Assembly: GCA_023014335.1 (NCBI GenBank)
Contig: JAECYW010000012.1
Coordinates: forward strand, 744,001 to 808,000
Length of the DNA: 64,000 nucleotides
Direction of reading: 5' to 3'
DNA from: Galerina marginata
Taxonomy: Eukaryota; Basidiomycota; Agaricomycetes; Agaricales; Galerinaceae
The position numbers and the translations under genes are program-made. The notes under the pieces are model-generated. The model was given only the letters and a program-made list of their open reading frames with translations, had not been told where the DNA came from and ran no database searches. Positions 22,441-34,231 of the stretch are shown one piece after another (position 1 is the stretch's first letter; each line of letters begins with the position of its first letter).

Positions 22441-22870
22441 GGGAATTTACTGAGGACTTAAGGTGACTCAGATGATGTTGAAGTGAGTTTATCTTGTTGC
22501 ATGTATGGCTTACAGATTGAGTCGCAGGGAAAGAAAATGTTAAACCAGATTCAGATCACTTAGGACCACAAATTTCAAAGACTAATGAAGACCATTTACT
22601 GCAGTCCAGTTAAGAGACATTGCATTATCAAAAATCTAGGGACCAATATAAATGTGCTTTAACCTGTTTCAACCATTTGATTGGGCTACAACTTAACACA
22701 AAGACAGGTGCAATAAATATCCTTTGGATGAGCCTAAAATCATGATTTTAGACAGAAAGGTGACAATGTTACAGCCATAATTGTGAGATTTTGCAGTGAG
22801 CTTGCAGTAACATGTGACGCTATTGGGGTTTTACCATCAGTTCTGGGGGAACTTGTGGTGAATTAGGTAA

Positions 22871-24946
22871 TGTTGGAGTGGATTCTTTGGATTCCCAGAG
22901 TGGCAGTGACTTGAATGTGGTTATTATGACCTTATTGTGTTTTATATGTCACTTGTGGAGGACTTGCGGTGATTTGGGTGATGTCGAATATATAGCTTTT
23001 ATACTGGGTTTCAATGAAAATTTGTACTAGTATATAAAGATGGCATTTGTTTTCATGTCTGGAAGTTGTGTGATCTGCAGACACATATTAAAGTTTGGAG
23101 AAGTTAGATGTTGCAACATCTGATGATGGTTAGGAAAATACACGGGTACAGTGTACCCGCATGGGTTGTGGGTAAGGGTACCAATGGATACAGGTATAGG
23201 TAGCAATTTGCATACCCATGATCTTCAAAACGAGTCCAAGAATGTTTTTTTTTGGGCCAGAATTGAATGAGATAGTTCAATTTTGTGAAATTTGTCAAAA
23301 TTGCCCATATTTCATTTATTTCTCACCTGTTTTCAATGTTTTTGGGCTCATTTTGACAGGTAAACCTGTGCAGGTTGCAGGTATGGGTCCTTGTGGGTAT
23401 GGGTACAGGTAGGTGCCAGGATACCCAAGGGTTACCCATGCATTTGCTTAATGATGGTGTACATAATAAGGCTTAGAGAAATACCCAGCTTTGAAAACCC
23501 ACCTAGATTATGGGTAAGGGTTGGAGTGGCAAAGGTGGACCCTTAGGGTCCTGATTAGGCCTATTTGTAGCATTATGATCATGTTGCAAAGTGAACTATT
23601 GTTAAGACTGAGTCCGAGGTTCTGAGAATCTGAGGTTCCAACGGAATGCGGAATGCGGAACTAGACGAACAGGGCTTTGGCCTCAGTTATGAACTGTGCC
23701 TAGCCTAATGACATGCCCCAATTTATGGTTAGGAGACTGGAAGGTCAGCACCTTGCCCTAAGGCGTATTTTGGAAGTGAACAACTTAGATAGATGAGAGC
23801 AATAAGATGTCAAGGTTGTGTGGGTGGATAGACTAATAATCAGACTGAAGTCCTAAGGTGTAATTACAAGTCTTTAAATATAAGGGCAGAGTTGTTCCCA
23901 ACTCCGCAACTGTGAAACTCGGGAAGACCTCAGTAAGATATACTGCAGAAAGAAGCCTCGGGGCCTGATCCTTACCAACATAAGGATAAGTTAACATGAG
24001 GATTGTGTGGAGAGGGACAAATGATTCCGAGAAGTAGAAGGGAGAGTGTCCGTCCGGATTCTGGCCGGAATGACAGATGTTTCAGAATTGGAACCACAAA
24101 AGCGAGGGACTTAGAATTGGATTGTGACAACTATGTGCTTAATGCATAACATAAAGTGAACATAAGATTGACATAGTACAGTAACTTGTATTCTCAATCT
24201 CTGGGTATCTTAATCTCTAGGTATCTTAGTGTATACCTGTACCTGTACCTGCAATTTCTGTAGGTTTACCTGTCTAAACGAGCCTAAAAACCTCCTAAAT
24301 GGGCAAGAAATAAGTGAGATAACTCATGGTGACTTGAGCACTATTAAAGTGAATTTACTGTATTTCTTTGTATCCTATGGATTACTTGCAAATGACATGC
24401 AATACTCTTGGCAATATTGAGTAGTCCATTTATCTATCTAGATTTTCAAGAATTATTATTAGTATAGATTTATCATAGACCTATATTTTCAACTATTATT
24501 TTATTATATTAAGCTGTAGTAAGCCTTTGTTTATGTATGGGATAGTGCTGCCAGTACTGGGAAAAAGAAACTTTTTTTTTGATTTTAGGACCCCTGGCAC
24601 TGCTAAAGAATATTAATTTTTTTTACTATGGAAAACATTTTTTAATTTTCTATATTTGGCATGTCACAAACATTTTTCTGTAAAACATTTTTTAACTTTC
24701 TATTTTTAGCATGTGACAAATGTTTTTCTGTAAAACATTTTGGAATCTAAAAATGTTTTGGGGATATCTATTTTTAAAGTTGCAAAAACATTTCATCAGA
24801 AATGTTTTTCAAAATGTTTTTGCGATTTAAGAAAATCATTTTGGATAAAACATTTTTTATAAATCATTTTTGGCCTGCCTTTAGGCTGTATTTCCTATCA
24901 GGAATTAATCAGCCTAAGAGGCAGGTCTTTGGGGGCCACTGAAGTG
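22871..24946 (-). repeat. Right terminal inverted repeat of KDZ element 1
   Basis: Reverse complement of 3586-5661 with a constant coordinate sum of 28532. The outer end is ...CCACTGAAGTG, after which the flank TCCCGGAAAGGGTG shows no relation to ribonucleotide reductase. The blocks I compared (around 24060, 23000 and 22900) are identical to the left copy. Confidence 0.95.
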
Positions 24947-25953
24947 TCCCGGAAAGGGTGAAGGCCAGATTAACAGCCATCAACGCCGTGATCCTTTTTC
25001 AACCACCATCACTCAGCCTCTCTCGCCCGCCCACCTCCTCAACTCCTCAAAAAAGCGTAGTAAGTTATTTTTATAGCTAATCTTCGTATTTAAGCTAACT
25101 TTACAAGTTTAGATGATGTAAACGACGCGAACGAACCCATACAAACGCGCCGCCACGTCGCGAGCCCCCCTCCAACCTGAGGGCTGTGGGCCGACGTCTG
25201 GATAGGCGAGATCGGGTTGGCAGGTGGAAGTGAGGCAAGGGGAGACCCAAGCTGTGGGAGACCCGCTAGGTACGTCGTGAAACGAGTCTACGAGACTCGT
25301 TTCAGTTCACCTCTTCACTTCAACCCCTTGCTCACACACCAGCCCCAGCCACACCGCCTCCACTCACCATTGCCTCGGCATTGACCTCACCGCTCCCTGT
25401 CGGCCCCCGTCCTCGACTTCGACACCGCCCAGAGTCGCAAACAGCAGCAGTGCTGTTTGCGTGCGCGATGACGACGAGCAGCTGCACCAACACCAGCAGC
25501 AACGCGCCAGCTGGTGTCGTTGGGATATCGCGACGCGGAAGCAAAGCAACAGCACGAGTACGTGCTGTTGCCAGTGCTCGTTACTCACCCACCGCCTCGC
25601 TTTGACGCGATTCCGCGTGGAGTCAGGTTCAACCTGCCACCACCCCCACTGTCGCATGCCCTAGCCGGCGTCGTTCAAGCCAACGACGATCGAATGGGAG
25701 CCGTGGGCGAGGAGCAGTAGTCCTGTGCTACTGCTCGTTGGCTGCGGGTGGTGCTGGCTGAGGGGCGGGCACCAGCACTACTACCCAGTCGTGCTGTTGC
25801 TAGCGGTCCCGCTCGAGCGGCAGAAAGAGAAAGGAGGAGGCAGGACGAACCACACGGTTCGTCCTGTCATTCCAAGCTCCGTTCGACGAGCCCGTCGCGA
25901 CGCCGCCCTCCTGACCATCCTTACCCGTGACCAGCCGCCGCCGATTCATCCCA
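24947..25953. other. No supported gene
   Basis: A GC-rich stretch with many short overlapping open frames on both strands and Ala/Ser/Arg-rich translations, typical of chance frames in GC-rich DNA. Nothing matches the missing 5' part of the ribonucleotide reductase gene, which would be expected here for a simple insertion. Confidence 0.5.
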
Positions 25954-26330
25954 TCATGCCGCCCCGTCACACCAGACACACCCTCTTCCCTGCAACCGCC
26001 ATGGTATTCGACCCAGTTCCACCAAGAACGAGGACCCCGTGTGAATGGGAGTGAGGCGATCGCGGAAGGAGCAACGACGGCAGCTGGGTCTTGACGGCTC
26101 GCGGCTCTCGACGGAGCCTTCGCCTATCGACAAACCAACGGCGGCAGCCTGCCAGCCACTCGTAGAGGAGCGGTCCGAGAAAACATTGGGCGTGTCGTCG
26201 AAAGCCCTCGCAAATTCGGGATCTTTGAATGAATCCTGTGGTTCATCGTCAGACAAGTCACCGGACAACCCAAAGTCAGGATCCGGGTCTTCGTTAGCAC
26301 CAACATCTTGCTCGAGCGGTGAGTGCAGCC
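25954..26330 (-). CDS. Hypothetical acidic exon
   Basis: On the minus strand a frame reading QDVGANEDPDPDFGLSGDL, then SDDEPQDSFKDPEFARAF, stays open from about 26330 to 25954. Its composition is unlike the chance frames around it. There is no recognisable domain, and its start and continuation are unclear. It lies just downstream (in minus-strand terms) of the tandem array at 26560-27940, whose units contain splice-like signals, so it might be the last exon of a decayed gene. Confidence 0.3.
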
Positions 26331-26559
26331 CATGGTATGACCGTTGCCAGCCGAAGGCGGAACGGAAGCAAATTTACTGATGAATTGGGAAATACCCCTC
26401 AAGACAAATATGACTGCTACAATGGATATGAAATCTCCGTTGTATACATACCTGGGGTATCTAATTCATAAATGTATATCTCTAATTATCAATGTAAATA
26501 AATTAGTACATCTAGCTTTCGAAGAGATGGATGAGATGTGACTCACACTTGTTTCCGCT

Positions 26560-27940
26560 GAACAAATGGAGCGACAACTGTCATCTTAACATGGTTTTAA
26601 GAACAACCTATGGGTGTTTCATTTAAGTCCAGGATCATGAAAAGTGATTGAAATTTGACGGACTTACACTTAGATCTCTCTAATTTTCTCCTCAGACTGC
26701 ATGGACTCAAACCCCACTGCCTGCAAATACTTGATTTCCACAAGAACAAACAAAGCGATGACTGTCGTCTCAACGCAGTGTTGAATAGGACCTATCAGTG
26801 TTCCATTTAATCCATAATCACGAAAAGTGGTTGAGATTTGACGTACTGAGACATACTGACAAGGATTTGTGCGCCAATCCTTAATTTCCACGTGAACGAA
26901 CGGAGCAGCGGCTGTTGTCTTGACGTAGTCTCAGTAAGAACCTATTTATGTTTCGTTTGAGCCCAAAATTGTGAAAAGTAGTTGAAATTTGATAGACTTA
27001 CAGATCCTCTCCCATTTCTTCTCCTGCACGCAAATCCTCGAATTCCACGAGAACAAATGGAGCAACAGCTGTCGTCTTGATGTAGTCTTAATAGGGACTT
27101 ATTTGTGTTTCGATTAAGCCCAAAATTGCGGAAAGCGGTTGAGATTTGGTGGACTTACATAGGAGTCTCCCCCTGCTTGCAAAAGGTCGATTTCCACAAA
27201 AACAAATGCAGCGACGGCTGTCGTCTTAATTTAGTCTTAAATATGACCTATAAGAGTTTTATTTGAGTCCAGAATCGTAAAAAGCGGTTGAGATTTGACA
27301 AACTTACGGGATTCTCTCCAATTTTGCCCCTGCCTGCGAATACTTGATTTCCACCAGAACAAATAAACCGACAGCTGTCGTCTCAATGTAGTCTTAGATA
27401 AGGCATACGAGTGTTTCATTTGAGACCAGAATTGTGAAAAGCGGTTGAAATTTGACAGACTTACAGGATTCCCTCTAATTTCCCCCCCTGCCTGCGAATA
27501 CTTGATTTCCACAAGAACGAACGGAGCGACGGCTGTCGTCTCAAGGCAGTCTTAAATAGGACCTATAAGAGTTTCATTTGAGTCTAGAATCGTGAAAAGC
27601 GGTTGAAATTTGACAGACTTACACATAGGTCTCTCTAATTTCCCCCTCTGCCTGCAAATGCTCAATTTCCACATGAACGAACGGAGCGGCGGCTGTCGTC
27701 TCAACGCAGTCTTAAATAGGACCTACATGTGCTTTATTTGAGTCCAGAATAGTGAAAATCGGTTGAGATTTGACAGACTTACATAGATGTTTCTCCCTAC
27801 CCATAAGCACACAATTTCCACAACAATATGTAGAGAGTTGGCTGTCATATCAACTCAGTCTTAGGCAGGTCCTATAAGTGTCCTGTTTAAGATCAGAATC
27901 ATGAAAACAATTGAGATTTGACAAACCTACCTGGTGATGA
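26560..27940 (-). repeat. Tandem array of about 155-bp exon-like units
   Basis: Nine imperfect units are marked by GGCTGTCGTCT-type words at about 26574, 26763, 26912, 27068, 27218, 27375, 27532, 27691 and 27841, a spacing of 149-159 bp apart from the first (189). Read on the minus strand most units contain GTAAGTCTGTCAAATTTCAA, a pyrimidine-poor stretch, GACGACAG, and then a 67-68 nt segment whose best frame reads VAPFVLVEIKYSQAGG. The layout resembles a duplicated intron-plus-exon. The exon-like piece is not a multiple of three, so a spliced product would change frame at each unit. Confidence 0.7.
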
Positions 27941-28009
27941 GTACATCACTCCACAAAAGGCATCCCAGTGTTTGGAGCTTAAAGGAAACTATGGTTATCA
28001 AGCATTCCA

Positions 28010-28720
28010 TGCAGATGGGTAGAGAGGAGCTCAAGGAAGGTGGTGGGAAGATGAGAGAGCCATACCAAAATTTATCTCCTCCTTCCCCTCAAGATTGTTG
28101 ACTCCAAATTTCCTTTTCCGGACTGGGACCTGCGCGTTTTGGCAATCTCAGCACGTCAACATGGAATTTTTGAACTCGCGATGCTGCTAGACACGAGGTA
28201 AGCAAATTTTTGACACGAATAAAACTGATACTGACCTATGTTGACTTCGGCAGCGCCTTTGCTTTTGACAAGTGTCCGACACCCAGGATTGGGCTTGATA
28301 ACCTGCTATGCAACTCGAAAAGGACAAGGCCGAGGGCGGGCCCTGGTGCCATGAGTGTGATTCGGACCGCCGCAGGAAGGACTCTATGCAGATGGTGTGA
28401 ATGGGTGGAGAGGAGCTCAATGAAAGTGGTGGGATGATGAGAGAGCCGTACCAAGTTTGATCGCTTCCCTCATGTTGACTCCTAATTTCCTATACCGGAC
28501 TGAAACCTGCGCATTTTGGCAACAATCTCAGCACGTCGAGATGAACTCGCGATATTGTTGTATGAGGCTGCTAGGCACGAGTTCAGCAGATTTTTGACAC
28601 AAATAAAAACTAATACTGACCTATGTTGCCTTCGGCATATCATACACCCAAAATTGGGGCTAGATAACCTGCTATGCAACGCGAAAAGGACAAGATCGAG
28701 GGCTACAGGAAGGGCGTGCA
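28010..28720. repeat. Direct duplication of about 375 bp
   Basis: Two copies (about 28010-28385 and 28386-28720) share GAGAGGAGCTCAA, GTGGTGGGA.GATGAGAGAGC, ACCTGCGC.TTTTGGCAA, TCAGCACGTC, GATACTGACCTATGTTG and GATAACCTGCTATGCAAC in the same order, with small deletions. They follow the 155-bp array directly. No gene is supported. Confidence 0.7.
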
Positions 28721-30959
28721 AGCCAATCGTCCGTTTGAGGAATATGACGGCAATGAGGACCATTGTGGGAGGCAGAGAACGTTTGGAAAACGAGCTCAAG
28801 GTGCACAATGCCAGGGAGCGGCGTGGAACGGTTGCTCGATGACGAAGGAGGAGGCTGTAGTGGCAAGGCAAAGCAGGGCAAGAATGCCGTGGTTTGAATG
28901 CCGTGGTTTGGGCTTGAGGGCGATCAGCTTTGATAGTCGGCCATTAGGCGATGGGTGGGAGGAACAGTGCTGCGGCCGCACCTTGTCAGATGATGATGGA
29001 CAGTAGTCTTGCCTACTTCCGGTCTGCGCTGCTACCTCTGTCATCCTGCACCATATCGTGGCCATTACTGTAAATAGATCTGGGATGTGGGGGTAGGTGA
29101 ACTGCTAGGCAAAAAATGTCAGTGCTGTTGACATCGCAGGGCGAGGTAGAGGGGAAAGAAAACACATACTCCAAACCCATGCATCCTCTGAAGCCCTGGA
29201 AGAAAGAAGATGAGGATCAGCCTGCGACATCGCCAACAATATTAGGATGGGCTGACCTTGCCCCATCAACGCGCATCCCGCCGCCTTTGGAGACTGGTGT
29301 TTGAAACGCCTAGCAAGTAGGTAAGTTTTTCATTCTCTTCAACCACAAAATGACGCGTACTCACCTTGCCAGCGCTTCCTGCAACCATTCTTTCGACCAT
29401 CCGTGGCGAGGCGGCGGCGGCGGACTAGATAAATGTGGTATCAGTGAGGGTCCAGGGAACGATAAAGACATGAAACGGCAGCTTACTCGGAAGGAGAATC
29501 CGGACTCCAAGCTTGCTGCCGTTGGTTCGCGCTGGAGAAGGTCAGGACTGGTGAACAGGTTTGTGCTCACGCACAATTCGCGTGTTGTTGATTCAGTTTT
29601 TGGAACGTGACTTGCCCATTTAGGCCAGTCCTTCGAATTCTCTCTTGCACAATTCCTGTTTGCGCATTTGAATAAACATGTAGTTTCCAAGACTATCCAT
29701 AGTTTTGGGAGGAGATTAGAATAACTACTTTTAATATACTATATTGAAGGATTTGGACACAAACCTTCAATAACTGCTCTTCAGTTTGTGAAATACACGA
29801 TTTCTGCACAAGTAAGCACTCATAATGGCAGAAGTAAGTGAAGTACTAAAACCAGTGTCCACTTAATTTTACGGTAAATATTGTAAATATCGTAAATATC
29901 CTGGCCCGTGCCCATCATTAGGACGCGTGCCGACAAAAGGACCGGGGATCTTGTACAAATGTAAATCTAAGAGTTGTTGAGGTGAGATAATTGACCTGAG
30001 GCTTTCGGAGGAGTCAGCCTTAGCTCCCCTTACAGTATACTTGTGTAAGTAGGTACTCAGTATCTGTCAGTGGTTCATTATGATGGGCTATTTTGTCACA
30101 TATGATATTTTTATTATCCAAGGTACGCTACATCGGCGTCGAAGTAAATACTAACAGACTCCTCATACCATCTAGCAGACCTTCACCAATCCCAGATTGA
30201 GATCTTCATTCCAGGTGGATTCGGAGGGTGTGCTGGCAATGGAAACGCGTCAAAAGAAAGCTGCCAGTGGCGGAGGGTTTGGGGTATGTATTCCTGCTTC
30301 CCCTCCGGCGCCTCCGCGCGCTGCGACATTGACAGTGCTGAGATGCGGCCCAACAAGTTGTCACTCCCTCCTTCCTCCACCGAATATTCCAGCTGCCTGC
30401 AACGGTATCTCTGACACCGCCTCTAGCTAGCAAGGGAACAAGGAGAAGACATCCTGAGGGAGCAGCGGACGATGATGCCGTTAACCTCGTTCTTGTGTTG
30501 TTGGCGACGGCTGAGTGCCGCTTCCGTGGACCTATGAATTCTCACCAATTCGTTGTTGACCTCCGGCAATCCACTGATTTCCCTTCCCAGAAAAGATTCT
30601 TGGAGGTCGCATTTGACTCTTGAGGAGAGTTTGGCGATGGGTGATGGCGCTGGGCAGGTTATGAGACTGCGGCTTGGTGTGAGACTATGGTTGGGATTCG
30701 GGAAGGTGCTGGCAATGAGGTGAGTGGCATTCAATCCTAATATGAGCTGATACTTATCTTGTAATTTGCAAAATTCCTTCAACGTTGACAACGCCCAAGG
30801 CGAAGCGAGAAAACTTGGACAATCATCGTCAAAAGCATGGGACCAAGTTCGGGGCAGGCCGCCTCCTCTCATTGACAAGGCAAGATGAGTTCCGGGTCCT
30901 GTCAAGCTGTTGACAGACAAGACCAACACGACGTTTTGATTTTTTTCGCGATTTCGTAT
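28721..30959. other. No supported gene
   Basis: Short open frames on both strands, including one of 188 codons on the minus strand (30423-30989), lack recognisable motifs. Their composition (Ser, Pro, Leu, Arg) does not separate them from chance. A few splice-like signals occur but I cannot build a consistent gene. Confidence 0.45.
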
Positions 30960-31500
30960 AGCTCTGGAAAGAGCTGTGATGGTTGTCATTGGTTGTTTGC
31001 AGGCATTGCTTATCTCCTCAGCAAGGTGTTGCTATAGCTATGAGGATGAAAGGAGCGAAATGGAAGAGATGAACACAGGGGCATGAAAAAAAACCTAGAC
31101 GTACTTGAGCCTCACAGAATCGTCAGAGCATTTGTCAAACAGGCACAGCCCGCTGAGAAGCATCGCCTGTCATGTTCCAAAGGTGTCGGCATATCTATGA
31201 GGGCTAACAGGAGCGGAACGGAAGAAATCAGCACAATCCCACGAAAGGTTAACGGAATTGAACGTAGACGGGCTTCACAAAATTATCAAACATTCGTCGA
31301 ATAGTCGTAGACCATCGAGAGGCATCGCTGGTCACGCTCTGGGTCTGTCATTTACCTTCAGGTTAACCGAACCAAAATGGAAGAAGTGAGCATATCTGCA
31401 TGAAAAAATGACCAATTGAGCCGTCCTCGAGTTCCACAGAATCTTCAAAGCATTCGCGAACTCGTCGTAGCCGTCGAAAGTCATCGCTTTCTGTGTCACT
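30960..31500 (-). repeat. Second tandem array, about 160-bp units
   Basis: At least three units start near 31117, 31279 and 31438 with the pattern AATCNTCAAAGCATTCG...CATCGC, spaced 162 and 159 bp, with a more decayed unit before them near 30970. On the minus strand a frame through the last unit reads DTESDDFRRLRRVRECFED. The unit length matches the array at 26560-27940, but the sequences are unrelated. Confidence 0.6.
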
Positions 31501-32454
31501 CATTGTCTTCCCTGACCGCCTTTCGAAGCTGTTGATTGATTTGTGAGGCTGCCAAAACGGAAATGGAAGAAGTACGACTTCACGACAAATGAACCAGACT
31601 GAACGCACCTGAGCTTCAACAAGCTTAGCCAGTGGTGCTCCGGTCCGTTTCAGGCTACACATGGTGCGTATGATGGGACTGTAGTGGTGATTGCGTTGGA
31701 TAAAGCGGTTGTTGCTGCCTGCCATTGCCAGCAGCCGGTGCAGATTGTTGGATGGGTGGGTGCCGAGTTCCTGACTGATCGAGCAAGGATCAAGTTTTCT
31801 AGAGCAGCGTCGGCAGTTGAGCTGTTTCTTGCGGGCTAGATGCGGGGTGGTGAGAAGTTGGGGCGCGACATTCGCGTTACGCACCTGCAGAGTTCTTCTA
31901 CCCTATTTCTGTGTTTGGTAGTAACTGTGTTTGGGTTACGGCGGACGGGTTTCACCGACACATACAGGTAGTGTGGTTCGTTGTTGTCATGATTGTCATG
32001 ATACCTTGTACAGCTCTTGTACCCGCGGTATCAACATTTGCGCAACATGGTTGGGAGTGGCCAACAAGGTGTACTGGGGAGGCCTGCCGAAGTATCTACG
32101 GCCCCTACAGTCATGTCGGTGGCATTTAGATGCATAGAATTATTGTTACAACATAGCATGGGCTTCAGCCTGTTTTGCGCGCTTGTTTCTGAAGTCAGGA
32201 GTTTCAGCGGTGCAGTGGTATCACTTCTCAGCTACTAACCCTCCGGCTTCATTGTCCTCCTCGGCATTCGCTCCCATCGTACGCGATGGGGACTCCTGCT
32301 GCCGAATCGTTTCCAGAATCGCCCAAGGCGCAGAAGATAACGGCTCCGGGATGGCTCGTGTTGGCAGCTGTGAAACAGTAGTCATTCCAAGGATCAACTT
32401 GAGGGTAAATAGACGCACCTTGTTTATTAATAATTATAAGATCTGAGGGAAGAA
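31501..32454. other. No supported gene
   Basis: Only short overlapping frames are present. A minus-strand frame (31363-31884) includes QLNCRRCSRKLDPC but nothing that extends it through introns. Confidence 0.4.
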
Positions 32455-32629
32455 TCACTGCGGCGGCCCGACTATTTTGACGGGGGTGCAAAATCCGAAG
32501 GCAGGTTGTTTGAATTTTGCCTACCTCGATTTTGCCAATCCGATGGGTGGGGACATGTGACTTGGCAAAATCCAAACTACCTGCCTCGTATTTTGCATCC
32601 CCCGCAAAATAGTCCGGCCGCAGCAGTGA
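32455..32629. mobile_element. MITE of 175 bp with long inverted ends
   Basis: The two halves are near-complementary over about 65 bp each: left 32455-32521 begins TCACTGCGGCGGCCCGACTA, and right 32560-32629 reads in reverse complement TCACTGCTGCGGCCGGACTA. Inner words such as GCAAAAT and GGCAGGT also pair. It has no coding capacity. No clear target duplication: left flank GGGAAGAA, right flank AGGAGCCT. A related partial copy lies at 63488-63571. Confidence 0.8.
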
Positions 32630-34231
32630 AGGAGCCTCGCAGGAACAGGGACAGGGAGCAGTCCGTAATGGCAATCAAAAGTCGCCATGGCCGCGTGGGA
32701 AAATGGTTTGTAACGATCATTCACGTGTTTGCGAATTCGGCTGGTTATGTTCTGGTGAACAACTGGGACGTTTTGAACTGGACCTTCAACATTCAAGCAC
32801 GACTTGCACCCTGGTTGTACGACTTTTAACGCCGTCCTGAACCATTGCCGATGGTTCCGACAGGTAACCAATTCCTCAAAATCTCCAGCATGCCTACATC
32901 CGGCTTTGAACTGGTTCTGGTTGTATAAAGCTCAGAAGTAGGTCGCTTATTGCGAGGTAAAGATGATGTCTAACTTTATAATACTACTGCATATCTTTTA
33001 CTAACGGCCCCATTTCTGTATTCGAACAGCTGGCTTGATAAACCAGAAAGAAGTCATGAGATAATGCGTGATTGCTCACAGCCTGCTATACCTCTCGCCA
33101 GTCGCCCCGATTGCCATCTTCGGGTTCGTCCAGTTACTCTACTTCAACTCCATCACTGGCAACAATAATAGGTTCCTCCATTGCTTGCAGTATGCATTTT
33201 CTTGTCGAGGTTCGCATACATTACTTGTTACGGATGAAGAGGTTATCGATAATTTGTTTTCAGCAAATTCTTGTAATTTGAAATGTTGCACGGACGTGCC
33301 AACTACTTCTTTTGAGTGTATTGTGGTGAATATATACTGCAAATCCAGCTCTCACAGTTCCTGCCTTCTCATACGATCGTCAAGTCTTCCCGGTAATGAC
33401 CAAACCTCATTTCGATTTTTAAAGCTCGCAATCCTTTTGACCCAGCTTTGTAACTATAGGTATTTGTGGGTTTCCCTGCGTCGCAAAACACCTGGATACC
33501 TCACTACGCACTATGCACGCGAAGAGAATCTGGATCTCTATTATTCTCTCCGGAATGCGTGCACGGCTTAACAATTTTGTGTTACACAGTAAGTCCCACA
33601 ACATCTTATCCCAAGTACATTGTTGCAGATTTAAATCTCACACAGCTGTTGGCCGGGCTACCTTTTCGTGGTATTGGATCAGCCTCTCAACAGCAATTCC
33701 AACACCAATGCCGAGCCAACATGTCTTCATAGTCTTTATTCTGTCCGCATCGTTATTCCAAAGGTAATGAAGGTTGCCATTTTCCCACTACCCTTCCTTT
33801 CCCATTCGGAAGACTGTAGAAAGTCAGCGTGAATCAGGTTGCGCATGAACTGGATTAATCATAAAATTTGTTCTCGCATTATATCGGGTCACGTGCAGAT
33901 GCCTCATGGCCTTACCGTCTCTTCAAAGATGAAAGGAATTCCTCGAACTTACTCCCGACGTTGAGAACTGTCTTCAGAGAAATCCAGGGGCTGAACTCTC
34001 CATTCTTGAAATTTCCTGTCGAAGAACGGCAACGTTTTCTTAACCCAATTATGCAAACACGATCGCAAAAGGTTAGCCAACGAATTCCTTTCATGGTTTA
34101 ATGTGCAACTCAAAGCATTTATCCTGTATCCAGGTGGCCCTAGGAATTCAAATCCCTCCTTCAGTAAGCCCTCTGGAAATTGTCCTCTAATTTGTAACTC
34201 ATGAAATCACTGCTCAAAGAGCATCCTTCGA
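32630..34231. other. No confidently supported gene
   Basis: Plus-strand frames at 33068-33571 and 33868-34101 might be upstream exons of the F-box/LRR-like gene that follows, but I cannot link them in frame. The text is moderately AT-rich with no repeats of note. Confidence 0.35.

Larger units (their letters stand above)
3586..24946. mobile_element. KDZ transposon, element 1 (21.4 kb)
   Basis: Two inverted copies of about 2,076 bp (3586-5661 and 22871-24946) bracket a block holding a KDZ transposase, an RGG-box gene, an Rpn7 fragment and an AT-hook gene. The outermost bases read CACTTCAGTGGCCCCCAAAG on the left, and the same sequence in reverse complement on the right. The left end lies inside the ribonucleotide reductase gene. 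I see no target-site duplication: left flank ATACGTAGG, right flank TCCCGGAAAG. The missing reductase 5' part is not found on the right side. The element is therefore either the product of recombination between two insertions or the flank was rearranged after insertion. Confidence 0.88.

Noticed and set aside
25332..26054. Several overlapping 60-110 codon frames on both strands.
   Set aside because: They overlap in GC-rich DNA, are Ala/Ser/Arg-rich on both strands and show no motif or splice continuity.
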